Below the pieces are notes generated by a model. The model searched no databases. It was not told the DNA's origin and saw only the letters and a program-made list of their open reading frames with translations. This document shows, in pieces, positions 8,543 to 17,323 of a stretch of DNA of 38,263 nt. Origin of the DNA: an uncultured Roseobacter sp. (GTDB taxonomy: Bacteria; Pseudomonadota; Alphaproteobacteria; Rhodobacterales; Rhodobacteraceae); assembly GCA_913054455.1 (NCBI GenBank), contig CAJXIL010000018.1, forward strand, positions 1 through 38,263, in the 5' to 3' direction. The position numbers were made by a program, and so were the translations under genes. Positions within the stretch are counted from its first letter, which is position 1. The number at the start of each line of letters is the position of its first letter.

Positions 8543-8642
8543 CGTCCCTCCAAGATCTTGCGGTGACTTTAGCTATGGATCGCCTGCATGAAAACAGCTT
8601 TGACGCGTTCAGCGGTCTTGGACCAAAGGAGGCGCAGATGCG

Positions 8643-9524
8643 TTAGCTCAAATAATAGCCCTGAGGGGCCAGCGCCGACGGAGGAGGGGTGTCCAAATGT
8701 GGTGCCATAGAAATCTCCACGGTACGGCAGATGGCATCCAAGGGCAGCCCGTTTACCGTCTCGCCAAAGGGCTGGGCCAGCTCTTCAGTGACCTCTGCCA
8801 GCCCAAAAAACACATAGGCAATGATCGAAACAAAGATTGGCGTCATCCAGCCAGCGGCATCCAACAGGGCAAAGGGGATCAACAGGCAATAGAGATAGGT
8901 GGTGCGAAAGACCAAGAGCGAATAAACATAGGGCAGTGGCGTGGTCGCAATACGTTCGCAACCTGCCTGCGCCAGCGCGATTGAGCTCAACCGTTCTGAA
9001 AGGGCCTTACGTGCAAACCCATCTGGGGCAGCCTCTGCCACGGCATGATTGGCCGCGTTGAGGGCCGCACAGGGCGGGTGAGCCTCTTGGCTGAAATCCA
9101 TTCTAGACCAGTTTTGGGATGCATCAGGGACACTCAGCCTGCGCAGATTGACCCTGTGCAGGTGCAAAAAATCCAGGGCCAGGTGCAGAACCTGGCGGCG
9201 GGTTGCGTCATGAGGCAAAAACATCGCGCAGTCTCGGGCCAGGGTGCGCATATCCGAAACCAATTGTCCCCAAAGCCTGCGCCCCTCCCACCAGCGTTCA
9301 TAGGCTGCATTGTTTCGAAAACCGAGAAACAACGAGAGAGCGATACCAAAGACCGCGAAAGGTGCTGCATCGAGATGGGGTAAAGCGGTAATGGAGAAAT
9401 CAATCCAGACGAGGAGAAGAGCCAATAGGGAGACCGCGATGATGCGTGGCAGAATGCGGGGCAGCACCGAGCCCTTGGTGGCAAAGAGCAATTCCAATAT
9501 GCCGGTCTTTTCACGGATGATCAT
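8643..9524 (-). CDS. Bestrophin family (UPF0187) membrane protein
   Basis: A 293-aa membrane protein of the bestrophin-like anion/cation channel family. I start it at ATG 9524 (MIIREKTGILELLFATKGSV), the conserved family beginning; a longer frame to 9608 reads into the repeat-rich spacer. Hydrophobic helices lie at about 25-45 and 50-70 and near 190-240. Family signatures are visible: GFRNNAAYERWWEGRRLWG at about residues 72-90, and the late FFGLAEVTEELAQPFG. Bacterial members form pentameric channels; the ion carried by this one is unknown. Confidence 0.9.
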   Translation of the reverse strand: MIIREKTGILELLFATKGSVLPRILPRIIAVSLLALLLVWIDFSITALPHLDAAPFAVFGIALSLFLGFRNNAAYERWWEGRRLWGQLVSDMRTLARDCAMFLPHDATRRQVLHLALDFLHLHRVNLRRLSVPDASQNWSRMDFSQEAHPPCAALNAANHAVAEAAPDGFARKALSERLSSIALAQAGCERIATTPLPYVYSLLVFRTTYLYCLLIPFALLDAAGWMTPIFVSIIAYVFFGLAEVTEELAQPFGETVNGLPLDAICRTVEISMAPHLDTPPPSALAPQGYYLS

Positions 9525-9609
9525 ATGAGCCCTGTTCGCAAAGTTCTGTATTGAAGAGTGGAAAATAGAAAGAGGACTTTGGCTTCGCAAAAGGCGGCGA
9601 GATGTCACA

Positions 9610-9695
9610 CAATCTCGTCACAGGGGGCTTTTCCCCCTCGCGCTTTGGGGGGGGCGCACGCCGGAGGCGTTGGGGGGCAGAGCCCCCATGCACCC
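9610..9695. repeat. GC-rich palindromic repeat cluster (REP-like)
   Basis: Three short hairpins are packed here: GGGGGC-TTTT-CCCCC near 9624-9638, ACGCCGGAGGCGT at about 9659-9671, and GGGGG/CCCCC around GGCAGAGCC at about 9673-9688. They lie just downstream of purD on its own strand and may aid termination or mRNA stability. I recall very similar text in intergenic spacers of many Rhodobacteraceae, which suggests a dispersed family rather than a local feature. Confidence 0.6.
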
Positions 9696-9709
9696 TGTCA
9701 GATGCTAGC

Positions 9710-10975
9710 TCAATCTAGAGCGCGCCAGCCGATATCCCGGCGCAGGAAGCCTTGGGGCCAGTCGATCTGTTCTGCCATGGCATAGGCCCGGTCGCGGGCG
9801 TCCTTCAGGCTGCTGCCCCGCGCGGTGACATTCAGGACGCGCCCCCCAGTTGCCAGAATCTTGCCATCCTTAGCAGCGGTACCGGCGTGAAAAACCATGT
9901 TGGAACTGTCTTCTGGCAAAGCCTCCAGGCCTGCGATCACCGTGCCTTTTTCATAAGACCCCGGATAGCCATTGGCGGCCATGACAACAGTGATGGCGTG
10001 GTCATCCCCCCAATTTGTCTGCGCCTCGGCCAAGCGACCTTCGGCAGCGGCCTGCATCAAGTCCAGTGCCTGTGCGCCCAGACGCATCATCAGCACCTGA
10101 CATTCTGGATCACCAAAGCGGACATTGTATTCCACCAGACGAGGCTGCCCGTCCTTGATCATCAACCCAGCATAGAGCACACCCTGATAGGGCATGCCGC
10201 GTTCTACCATCACTTTCATGGTTGGTTTGACGATTTCCTCCATCGCCTTTGCCTCGATTTCTGCAGTCAGCACCGGCGCTGGAGAATAGGCCCCCATACC
10301 GCCGGTATTTGGCCCCGTGTCGCCTTCGCCCACGCGCTTATGGTCCTGCGCCGAACCAATCGACAGGACATCTTCGCCATCGACCAGCACAAACAAGGAT
10401 GCCTCTTCGCCCTCCATGAATTCCTCGATCACCACTTCGGCGCCGGCGCCACCAAAGGCGCCTCCAAACATATCATCAATCGCCGCCAGGGCTTCTTCTT
10501 CGGTCATAGCGATGATCACGCCCTTGCCTGCAGCCAGGCCATCGGCTTTGACCACGGTCGGCGCGCCGTGCTGGCGAATATGGGCCTTGGCCGCCTCGGC
10601 GTCGGTGAAGTGGCCATAGCCCGCAGTTGGGGCCTGTGCCGCATCGCAGACCTCCTTGGTAAAGCTCTTGGAGGCTTCAAGCCGCGCCGCAGCTTCTGAG
10701 GGGCCAAAGACCAGAACGCCTGCTTCGCGCAGCCGGTCCGCCACGCCTGCTGCCAGGGGGGCTTCGGGGCCAATGATAACAAAACCAATGGCGTTTTCTT
10801 CGACAAAAATGGTGACCGCAGCCCCGTCCATGATGTCAAGATCAGCGCATTCAGCGATCTGAGCGATGCCAGCATTGCCTGGGGCTACGATCAACTTGTC
10901 ACATTTTGGGTTCTGCATCACAGCCCAAGCCAAGGCATGTTCACGCCCGCCGCTGCCGAGGATAAGGATATTCAA
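9710..10975 (-). CDS. purD: Phosphoribosylamine-glycine ligase
   Basis: GAR synthetase: ATP-dependent joining of 5-phosphoribosylamine and glycine, step 2 of purine synthesis. I place the start at the TTG at 10975, because GGAG (10985-10982) is 6 bases upstream and the protein then begins [17 protein letters not shown], the family start; a GTG at 10987 would put the ribosome site inside the gene. It is 421 aa, the normal length. The ATP-grasp core shows [37 protein letters not shown] and [12 protein letters not shown]. It is monocistronic here and transcribed divergently from the GRDP-like gene. Confidence 0.96.
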   Translation of the reverse strand: MNILILGSGGREHALAWAVMQNPKCDKLIVAPGNAGIAQIAECADLDIMDGAAVTIFVEENAIGFVIIGPEAPLAAGVADRLREAGVLVFGPSEAAARLEASKSFTKEVCDAAQAPTAGYGHFTDAEAAKAHIRQHGAPTVVKADGLAAGKGVIIAMTEEEALAAIDDMFGGAFGGAGAEVVIEEFMEGEEASLFVLVDGEDVLSIGSAQDHKRVGEGDTGPNTGGMGAYSPAPVLTAEIEAKAMEEIVKPTMKVMVERGMPYQGVLYAGLMIKDGQPRLVEYNVRFGDPECQVLMMRLGAQALDLMQAAAEGRLAEAQTNWGDDHAITVVMAANGYPGSYEKGTVIAGLEALPEDSSNMVFHAGTAAKDGKILATGGRVLNVTARGSSLKDARDRAYAMAEQIDWPQGFLRRDIGWRALD

Positions 10976-11049
10976 GTCGCTCTCCACTTGCTAAGCTTTG
11001 TGGGAGGTCTAGTAGTTGAAGCGGAAACAGGCAAGGGACGCATTTAGAG

Positions 11050-11670
11050 ATGTCGCATTTGAGCAGACCCGATCTGTGGGAGCGCATTTCCCGATATGAC
11101 TTTCCTACAGTTGGCGGTGGATTGACCTTTGTCGACCTCTTGCGACGCGACACAAAATTCACGCGGAGCCTGGCTGAAGATGCCATTGATGAGTACCGGC
11201 GCTTTGCATATCTAACCCAGGTTGCGGATCAGCCACTTGTTCCCTCTTCTCGGGTGGATAAGGTTTGGCACCTGCACCTGACACTTACGCGGGACTATTG
11301 GGAGCGCTTTTGTGGTGAGACCCTCGGGCGCAGGCTGCATCATACCCCAGGTCAGGGTGCGTTTTATGAGCATCCTGATTACGCGGTTACTCTGGCGTTG
11401 TACCGAAAAGAATTTGGCTTCTCGCCCCCCTATGATCACTGGCCCACTTCTGCGCGCAAGGCTCCGGATACCATTTTCTTAGCGTTCGCTTTGCTGGTGG
11501 GGCTGATTGGTTTGATTGCCAAGGAACCGATGGCGATTTATAGCGCCGCTGCGCTGGGGAGCGTTTTTGTTCTGACCTTCTGGGTGGAGCTGCCATTTAT
11601 CAGAGTATTCGGTGTGGGAGCTGAGCACGAAATCGACGGGTCAAGTTGCAGTAGCTGCGGCGGGGATTGA
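11050..11670 (+). CDS. GRDP/TIGR04222-like membrane protein of unknown function
   Basis: A 206-aa protein. The N-terminal 135 residues resemble the glycine-rich-domain-protein (DUF1399-type) module: a Pro-Ser segment (PLVPSSRVDKVWHLHLTLTR) with a conserved D70-xx-WH74-x-H76 pattern that could bind metal. Two hydrophobic helices lie at about 140-160 and 163-185, then a short tail ends SSCSSCGGD with two Cys three residues apart. This layout matches what I recall of TIGR04222-type bacterial membrane proteins with Gly/Cys-rich tails. The role is unknown. It is divergent from purD, 74 bases away, and upstream of xseA. Confidence 0.6.
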   Translation: MSHLSRPDLWERISRYDFPTVGGGLTFVDLLRRDTKFTRSLAEDAIDEYRRFAYLTQVADQPLVPSSRVDKVWHLHLTLTRDYWERFCGETLGRRLHHTPGQGAFYEHPDYAVTLALYRKEFGFSPPYDHWPTSARKAPDTIFLAFALLVGLIGLIAKEPMAIYSAAALGSVFVLTFWVELPFIRVFGVGAEHEIDGSSCSSCGGD

Positions 11671-11763
11671 GGTTTTCGAGTATTGGCCTCACCGTGCCAT
11701 AGCATTAAGATCTGCCACGCAAAACAATAAGAACATGCAAGATTTCGCTGGAGGCACACGCCC

Positions 11764-13209
11764 TTGTCCGACCTTTTTGATGATCCCCAGCCTGGCCAGA
11801 ACGCGCCTGAATTCAGCGTTTCGGAACTATCCGGTGAGGTAAAGCGCACGTTGGAGGGCACGTTTGGCCGCATTCGCGTGAGAGGCGAAGTGGGGCGGGT
11901 GTTCAAGGCGCGCTCGGGCCATTTGTACTACGACATCAAGGATGATCGCTCGGTGCTGGCCTGCACTACCTGGAAGGGGCAGATCTCGAGCCTTTCAGTG
12001 GTGCCAGAGGAGGGCCTGGAAGTAGTTGTCACCGGGCGGCTTACAGCCTTTGGTGCGCAGTCAAAATATAACATGAATGTCGATGAGGTGGCCGTAGCAG
12101 GGCAGGGTGCCCTGATGGCGCTCCTGGAAAAACGTAAGAAACAGCTGGAAGCCGAGGGGCTCTTTGCGCCGGAACGTAAAAAACCGCTGCCCTATCTGCC
12201 GCATATCATTGGTGTTGTGACCTCTCCCTCAGGTGCGGTGATCCGCGATATCTTGCACCGCCTGCGGGAACGATTTCCGCGTAAGGTTCTGGTCTGGCCG
12301 GTGGCTGTGCAGGGGAGTAATTGCGCACCTGAGGTGGCCCATGCCATTGAGGGCTTTAATAAGATGACCCCAGGTGGTGCTCTGCCGCGCCCGGATCTTA
12401 TTATTGTTGCCCGCGGTGGCGGGGCAATTGAGGATCTTTGGGGATTTAATGAAGAGGTGGTGGCGCGCGCCGCTGCGGCCTCGGATATTCCGCTGATTTC
12501 GGCGGTGGGCCACGAGACAGATACCACGTTGATTGACTTTGTCTCTGACCGCCGCGCGCCGACGCCGACCGCTGCGGCGGAATTGGCAGTACCTGTGCGG
12601 CTGGAGCTTATGTCTTGGGTCGAGGATCAGGGCGCGCGTTTGCTGCGCGGCACCGGCCAGGCGGTGCAACAACGCCGCCAACGGCTGAATGACCTGTCCC
12701 GGGCTATGCCGCGCCCCGAGAGCCTGTTGGACACGCCACGCCAGCGGTTCGATCGCTGGTCAGAAAAACTGCCGCAAGCGCTGACGGCAGGCGTGCAAAA
12801 GCGTAAGGTTAAGCTCAGTGAAGTGGCCGCTGGCCTTCGTCCTGTGATCGTAAGAAACTTGGTTGAAAGAAGGCGTAGCAGTCTCGAGACCGCATCTGCC
12901 AAGCTGTCACCTTATCCCATCATGCGCGAAGTTGCGCGCCAGAAAGGGGACTTGGCGAAGCTCGCAATCCAACTGCATGCGGCCCAGGCCCTGCGGGTCG
13001 AGCGCCAGCGTCAACAGCTGGAGGCCATGGGACGGCAGTTGGACATCCTAAGCTACAAGGCCACCCTGGCACGTGGCTATGCCGTGGTGCGCAGCGGCGA
13101 AGGGATCGTCACAAACAGCGCCCAGGCCGCTGAAGCAGAGGCACTCAGCATCGAATTCGCAGACGGGACAGTGGATCTGGGCCAGCAGGCAACCATCGCC
13201 ACAGAGTAG
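11764..13209 (+). CDS. xseA: Exodeoxyribonuclease VII large subunit
   Basis: Catalytic subunit of ExoVII, which with XseB degrades single-stranded DNA to short oligonucleotides. It is 481 aa. An N-terminal OB fold (about 15-110; GEVGRVFKARSGHLYYDIKD) is followed by the catalytic domain (ARGGGAIEDLWGFNEE; SAVGHETDTTLIDF with His250; DRRAPTPTAAAE) and a long coiled coil in the C-terminal third that binds the small subunit. The start is TTG with GGAGG about 9 bases upstream. xseB is not in the window. Confidence 0.96.
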   Translation: MSDLFDDPQPGQNAPEFSVSELSGEVKRTLEGTFGRIRVRGEVGRVFKARSGHLYYDIKDDRSVLACTTWKGQISSLSVVPEEGLEVVVTGRLTAFGAQSKYNMNVDEVAVAGQGALMALLEKRKKQLEAEGLFAPERKKPLPYLPHIIGVVTSPSGAVIRDILHRLRERFPRKVLVWPVAVQGSNCAPEVAHAIEGFNKMTPGGALPRPDLIIVARGGGAIEDLWGFNEEVVARAAAASDIPLISAVGHETDTTLIDFVSDRRAPTPTAAAELAVPVRLELMSWVEDQGARLLRGTGQAVQQRRQRLNDLSRAMPRPESLLDTPRQRFDRWSEKLPQALTAGVQKRKVKLSEVAAGLRPVIVRNLVERRRSSLETASAKLSPYPIMREVARQKGDLAKLAIQLHAAQALRVERQRQQLEAMGRQLDILSYKATLARGYAVVRSGEGIVTNSAQAAEAEALSIEFADGTVDLGQQATIATE

Positions 13210-13218
13210 TCTGGGGAC

Positions 13219-13620
13219 CTAGACCCCAACCTCAGGCCCCAGGCAGATCATTTCGTCGTCGACATCACTGGACTCATAGAGTTCGGTGGCTTGCGGGTCA
13301 TTCTGGAAGCGGGCGTTCAAACCATCAGGGGTAAGCATAAAGCTCCAACACTGTGGATGACCGTTGTCTTCATATATGAAGCAGATTTGCCCAGCCTCCT
13401 CGTACCAGGCGCCTTCTTGACAGCGCCCGTCCAGAAACGACCAGATAACACGACGCCCGGGCAGGTAGCGTTCCACCCCGTATGCGGTGCCATCAAAACC
13501 ATAAAAAAGTGTCTTGCCTTGGGTGTAGCGGTCGAATTCTTCGGCGCCCATAGGCTCTGCCGCCCAGCCTGGTAGCGGAAGGGAAGTAAGGAGAGCTAAG
13601 AGAATCAAGACCTGTCGCAT
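13219..13620 (-). CDS. Hypothetical exported Cys-containing protein
   Basis: A 133-aa protein that I recognise only as a type common in Rhodobacteraceae. The start at ATG 13620 gives a clean signal peptide (MRQVLILLALLTSLPLPGWA); the frame extends upstream to 14070, but that part is the shadow of a YhhN gene. The mature part is acidic and aromatic-rich (GKTLFYGFDGTAYGVERYLP; EDNGHPQCWSFM) with four Cys, consistent with a small disulfide-bonded periplasmic domain. No good ribosome site is visible before the ATG. It converges on xseA with 9 bases between the stops. Confidence 0.7.
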   Translation of the reverse strand: MRQVLILLALLTSLPLPGWAAEPMGAEEFDRYTQGKTLFYGFDGTAYGVERYLPGRRVIWSFLDGRCQEGAWYEEAGQICFIYEDNGHPQCWSFMLTPDGLNARFQNDPQATELYESSDVDDEMICLGPEVGV

Positions 13621-13809
13621 GGAAAGGAGTGTGCCAGAGCTCGGCAAATAGGCAAAGAAATTCAGCCTGTTTGTGCCTGGATGGGAATTTTCCGTGCCCT
13701 GGCCCTTTGCCCTTCCCTCACCTTGGGTCACCTTTGACCGTGGCCTCCATGCGGGGCAAGCATAGGAAAACAACGAGGCCATGGTGGCGCTCGGGCAGGA
13801 GAACGGAAG

Positions 13810-14457
13810 ATGATTGGCACCGGCACTTTGGAAGCAGCGGCTTTTCTCGCAGCCCTGGCCTACCTTGGATTTACCGCCCGCCCGCCTAGCCTGCTGCGCA
13901 GCCTGCTCAAGACCGCTTCGGTGGCCGTTCTTGCCGTTGCAGCTCTGGTGCTGGGGGCACCGATTTGGCTGGTGGTGGCGCTGGCCCTTTGCGGCTTGGG
14001 GGATTTCTTCCTCTCGTTGGAGGGGGAGCGGGCCTTTATGGGCGGAGTGGGCGCCTTTGCCCTTGGGCATCTGGCCTATGTGGTCCTGTTTCTGAGCCAG
14101 CCCGGCAGTGATTTGGGCCTGGTCTGGAGAATGCCGGGCCTCGCTCTGGCCTGTGCCATTGTGGTGCTGGGGCTGGTTATGGCGCGCATTCTGGCTCCAC
14201 GCGCTGGCGATCTAAAACTCCCGGTGTTGCTTTACATACCGATCATTCTTTCCATGGGGATCGCGGCCTTGAGCCTGAACAGCTCTGCGCTGACTTGGGT
14301 ACTGCCCGCCGCCTTGGCATTTATGGTCTCTGATGTGATCCTTGCCTTTGAGACCTTTGTTATGGACAAAGACCATCCAATGCGCCGCTACACGCCATAT
14401 TTGGTCTGGCCGCTCTATTGGGGGGCGCAGGCTGGGTTTTATCTGTCTTTTTCCTGA
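13810..14457 (+). CDS. YhhN family lysoplasmalogenase-like membrane protein
   Basis: A 215-aa multi-pass membrane protein with about seven or eight hydrophobic helices. Family signatures are LLKTASVAVLAV near residue 34, LALCGLGDFFLSL near 62 and FALGHLAYVVLF near 85, with conserved acidic residues in or near the helices. Animal members (TMEM86) hydrolyse the vinyl-ether bond of lysoplasmalogens; the role of bacterial YhhN proteins is mostly inferred. The ribosome site CAGGAG lies 8 bases before ATG. It stands about 75 bases ahead of ftsY and may share its transcript. Confidence 0.88.
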   Translation: MIGTGTLEAAAFLAALAYLGFTARPPSLLRSLLKTASVAVLAVAALVLGAPIWLVVALALCGLGDFFLSLEGERAFMGGVGAFALGHLAYVVLFLSQPGSDLGLVWRMPGLALACAIVVLGLVMARILAPRAGDLKLPVLLYIPIILSMGIAALSLNSSALTWVLPAALAFMVSDVILAFETFVMDKDHPMRRYTPYLVWPLYWGAQAGFYLSFS

Positions 14458-14533
14458 TTGGCGCACTTCATCCGCTTTGCAACCGGGTGCAATCCGCATT
14501 AGGTGAAGGGGAAACCCTGTTGCGGAGGCCCTG

Positions 14534-15607
14534 ATGGCGTTTTTCTCAAAGCTCAAGGAGCGCTTGTTCAAATCTTCGTCGAAGCTGGACGAGGGGTTGG
14601 AGGCAATTGTTGATGAGGCCGGCGCGACAGAGCCAGTCGCCGCTGAAACGCTTGTTGCGGATGCACAGCCTAGTCAAGCGGCAACCAAAGCAACACCACC
14701 AGCGCCTGAGGCGGACAAACCCACCGGCATCTTGGACCGCCTTGTCGGGCGCGCCAGCGCCGCCGAACAGCGGCGCACCCTGGATGATGATATGCTGGAG
14801 CAGCTGGAAGAGCTGCTGATCAGTGCCGATATGGGGGTCGATACCGCCCTGCGGGTGACCGCGAATATGGCCGAAGGACGTCTGGGGAAAAAACTCTCGG
14901 CTCGTGAGATCAAGGAGTTGCTCGCCGCAGAGGTCGCGCGGGTCATGGAACAGGTCGCCAAACCGATGCCGATCTATGCCCATCGTCCGCAGGTGGTTCT
15001 GGTGGTCGGCGTGAATGGCTCTGGCAAAACCACCACCATCGGCAAACTGGCCAGCCAGTTCAAAGCCGCCGGAAAAAATGTGGTGATTGCGGCTGGTGAT
15101 ACCTTTCGTGCCGCTGCCGTCGAACAACTGCAGGTCTGGGGGGATCGCGCCGGGGTGCCAGTGCTGACCGCTCCCGAAGGTTCCGATCCTGCCAGCTTGG
15201 CCTATGATGCCATGACCCGCGCCCAGGAAGAGGGCGCAGATCTGTTGATGATTGACACGGCAGGTCGGTTGCAAAACCGGGCGGATCTGATGGAAGAACT
15301 CTCCAAGATCATCCGCGTTATTCGCAAAAAGGATGAAACAGCGCCGCACAACACCCTCCTGGTGCTGGATGCCACCACCGGCCAGAACGCGCTCAGCCAG
15401 GTTGAAACCTTCCAGAAACTTGCGGATGTCTCGGGCCTGGTGATGACCAAACTGGATGGCACGGCCAAAGGCGGTGTGCTGGTGGCACTGGCGGACAAGT
15501 TTGCCCTGCCCATTCACGCCATCGGTGTCGGCGAACAAATCGACGATCTGGCGCCCTTTGACCCCGAAGAATTTGCCGCTGCTCTGACAGGTCTCGACCA
15601 GTCCTGA
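14534..15607 (+). CDS. ftsY: Signal recognition particle receptor FtsY
   Basis: GTPase that receives SRP-ribosome complexes at the membrane for co-translational insertion. It is 357 aa. A short acidic A domain (about 15-60) precedes the N domain (about 60-140, RTLDDDMLEQLEELLISADM) and the SRP GTPase G domain: G1 GVNGSGKTT at about 158-166, DTFRAAA, G3 DTAGR with Asp241, and TKLDGTAKGG at 305-314. GGAGG is 5 bases before ATG. The compact A domain is normal for alphaproteobacteria. Confidence 0.97.
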   Translation: MAFFSKLKERLFKSSSKLDEGLEAIVDEAGATEPVAAETLVADAQPSQAATKATPPAPEADKPTGILDRLVGRASAAEQRRTLDDDMLEQLEELLISADMGVDTALRVTANMAEGRLGKKLSAREIKELLAAEVARVMEQVAKPMPIYAHRPQVVLVVGVNGSGKTTTIGKLASQFKAAGKNVVIAAGDTFRAAAVEQLQVWGDRAGVPVLTAPEGSDPASLAYDAMTRAQEEGADLLMIDTAGRLQNRADLMEELSKIIRVIRKKDETAPHNTLLVLDATTGQNALSQVETFQKLADVSGLVMTKLDGTAKGGVLVALADKFALPIHAIGVGEQIDDLAPFDPEEFAAALTGLDQS

Positions 15608-15627
15608 CTGGGCTGCCGTCCCGCATT

Positions 15628-15660
15628 CATTTGGCCAAAAATATCCTCCGGGGGTTTAGG
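15628..15660 (-). repeat. Dispersed Rhodobacteraceae-type intergenic repeat, copy 1
   Basis: Read on the minus strand this gives CCCCCGGAGGATATTTTTGG followed by CCAAATGAA. A related copy lies in plus orientation at 30970-31003. Both are in spacers next to gene ends. The short GC hairpin-like part followed by ATATTTTTGG resembles a degenerate terminator/REP unit. Confidence 0.5.
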
Positions 15661-15710
15661 GGTGGAAAACTCCCAATGCCCTGTCCTCAAAACCGAATCG
15701 AGCAACCCTA

Positions 15711-16613
15711 ATGAGCGATTGGCTGATTTCCCTAGAAGGCACCGAGGCTGGCCATCAGGCCGCCCTAGTCCTGGCCCTGATGGCCGCCTTTTTGCATGCG
15801 GTCTTTGGCGCTCTGCAAAAAGGCAGGCATGATCCCTGGCTGTCGCGCGGCGCCATTGATGCCTCCTATGGGCTGATGGCGGCCCCTTTTGCGCTTTTTG
15901 TGGTGCCTTGGCCGGAACCTCATATGTGGCCAATCTTTGCCGTCGTCTGGGTGATCCATGTGGCCTACAAGGTTCTGCAAGCACTGGCCTATACCAAGGG
16001 CAGCTATACGGTGGTCTACCCGGTGGTGCGTGGCACCGGGCCGCTGTTTACGGTAATCGGATCCTACTATCTGTTTGGCGAAGTCTTCTCCTTGGTACAA
16101 TGGGCGGGGGTTGGGGTCTTGCTGGCGGGGATCTTTGGTCTTGCAGCTTACAACTACCGCTACCTGGAGACCCATCGCGAAACTCTGGGACTGGCGATGT
16201 TTCTGGCGCTGGTCACTGGGCTTTTTGTGGCGCTTTACACCACCTATGATGCCTACGGTATTCGCGCCACGGCGGATCCGTTTACCTTTCTCGCCTGGTT
16301 CTTCATGATCGATGGGCTGGCCATGCCGCCCTATGCCTATCTGCGCTGGCGCCGCATGGCAGAACGTCCCGCCCTAGGCCCTTTGGCAATCAAAGGTCTG
16401 TTTGGCGGGTTGGTCGCTTTTGCCTCCTTCGGGGCGGTGATGCTGGCCACCCGGCTGGATAAGGTCGGCGAGGCCGCTGTTTTGCGCGAGACCTCTACCG
16501 TCTTTGCCGCCCTGATCGGCTGGCTGGTGCTGAAAGAAACCGTAGGGCCTCGGCGCATTGCCTTGATGGCTTTGATCGCGCTGGGCGCCGTGATAGTGGA
16601 GATGGGCGGCTGA
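15711..16613 (+). CDS. EamA/DMT-superfamily transporter
   Basis: A 300-aa inner-membrane protein with ten hydrophobic helices in two EamA halves (about 10-145 and 160-300). The first half has AFLHAVFGALQKGRHDPWL, the second RLDKVGEAAVLRETSTVFAA followed by a GWLVLKETVG end motif typical of drug/metabolite exporters. The substrate cannot be told. It lies between ftsY and ispZ on the same strand, 46 bases before ispZ, a common Roseobacter order. Confidence 0.92.
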   Translation: MSDWLISLEGTEAGHQAALVLALMAAFLHAVFGALQKGRHDPWLSRGAIDASYGLMAAPFALFVVPWPEPHMWPIFAVVWVIHVAYKVLQALAYTKGSYTVVYPVVRGTGPLFTVIGSYYLFGEVFSLVQWAGVGVLLAGIFGLAAYNYRYLETHRETLGLAMFLALVTGLFVALYTTYDAYGIRATADPFTFLAWFFMIDGLAMPPYAYLRWRRMAERPALGPLAIKGLFGGLVAFASFGAVMLATRLDKVGEAAVLRETSTVFAALIGWLVLKETVGPRRIALMALIALGAVIVEMGG

Positions 16614-16659
16614 TCCGCATCTCGCGCACCCAGTGCCATAATGACCTACAGGAGATCCC

Positions 16660-17280
16660 ATGACGCGCGACACAAGTGCATCCAAGAAGATCAACCCAAC
16701 CCTCAAAATGGTGCTGGAGCTTGGCCCTGTGGTGCTGTTTTTTATCGGCTATCTCAAACTGCGCGAAGAGGTGTTTGTTATCGCTGGGCAGGATTACAAA
16801 GGCTTCATCATCGTGACGGCAGCCTTCATTCCGCTGATGATCCTATCCACCCTGGCGCTGTGGAAACTCACCGGTCATCTGTCAAAGATGCAGGTGGCTA
16901 CGCTGGTACTTGTGGTCTTTATGGGGGGGCTGTCGGTTTGGCTCAATGATGAGCGGTTTTTCAAGATGAAGCCGACGCTGATCTATCTGCTCTTTGGCGG
17001 GGCTCTGGGGATAGGGCTGCTGCGCGGCCAAAGTTACCTCAAGCTTGTGATGGAAGAGCTGATGCCGCTGGAGCATGAAGGCTGGATGATACTCACCCGC
17101 CGCATCTGTTTGTTTTTCCTCGGCCTTGCCCTGGCAAACGAGCTGATCTGGCGCCTGACAACCACCGATACATGGGTCTATTTCAAAACCTTTGGCCTGC
17201 CGGTGGCAATGTTTGCCTTTTTCATGTTCCAGGGCAAAGTGTTTCAGGAGCACGGCCTGCCAGAGGAGGATGAGGCCTGA
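16660..17280 (+). CDS. ispZ: Inner membrane septation protein IspZ/YciB
   Basis: A 206-aa polytopic membrane protein of the intracellular septation A family, linked in other bacteria to cell-envelope integrity and septation. About five hydrophobic helices are visible. Family marks are MVLELGPVVLFFIGY at about 16-30, LVVFMGGLSVWLNDERFFKM at about 84-103, KPTLIYLLFGGALGIGL, and the late NELIWRLTTTDTWVYFKTFG. The ribosome site AGGAG lies 6 bases before the ATG. It follows the DMT transporter and is probably co-transcribed with it. Confidence 0.94.
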   Translation: MTRDTSASKKINPTLKMVLELGPVVLFFIGYLKLREEVFVIAGQDYKGFIIVTAAFIPLMILSTLALWKLTGHLSKMQVATLVLVVFMGGLSVWLNDERFFKMKPTLIYLLFGGALGIGLLRGQSYLKLVMEELMPLEHEGWMILTRRICLFFLGLALANELIWRLTTTDTWVYFKTFGLPVAMFAFFMFQGKVFQEHGLPEEDEA

Positions 17281-17323
17281 TGGGCCTCAGTCCGGTCAAA
17301 ACCTAACCATAGGGCAGTGGGGG

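Noticed and set aside
13621..14070. N-terminal extension of the minus-strand exported protein
   Set aside because: The extension is the antisense of the YhhN gene; the signal peptide begins at 13620.
14546..15538. Long minus-strand open frame opposite ftsY
   Set aside because: It is an antisense shadow of the FtsY frame with His/Gln-rich low-similarity translation.
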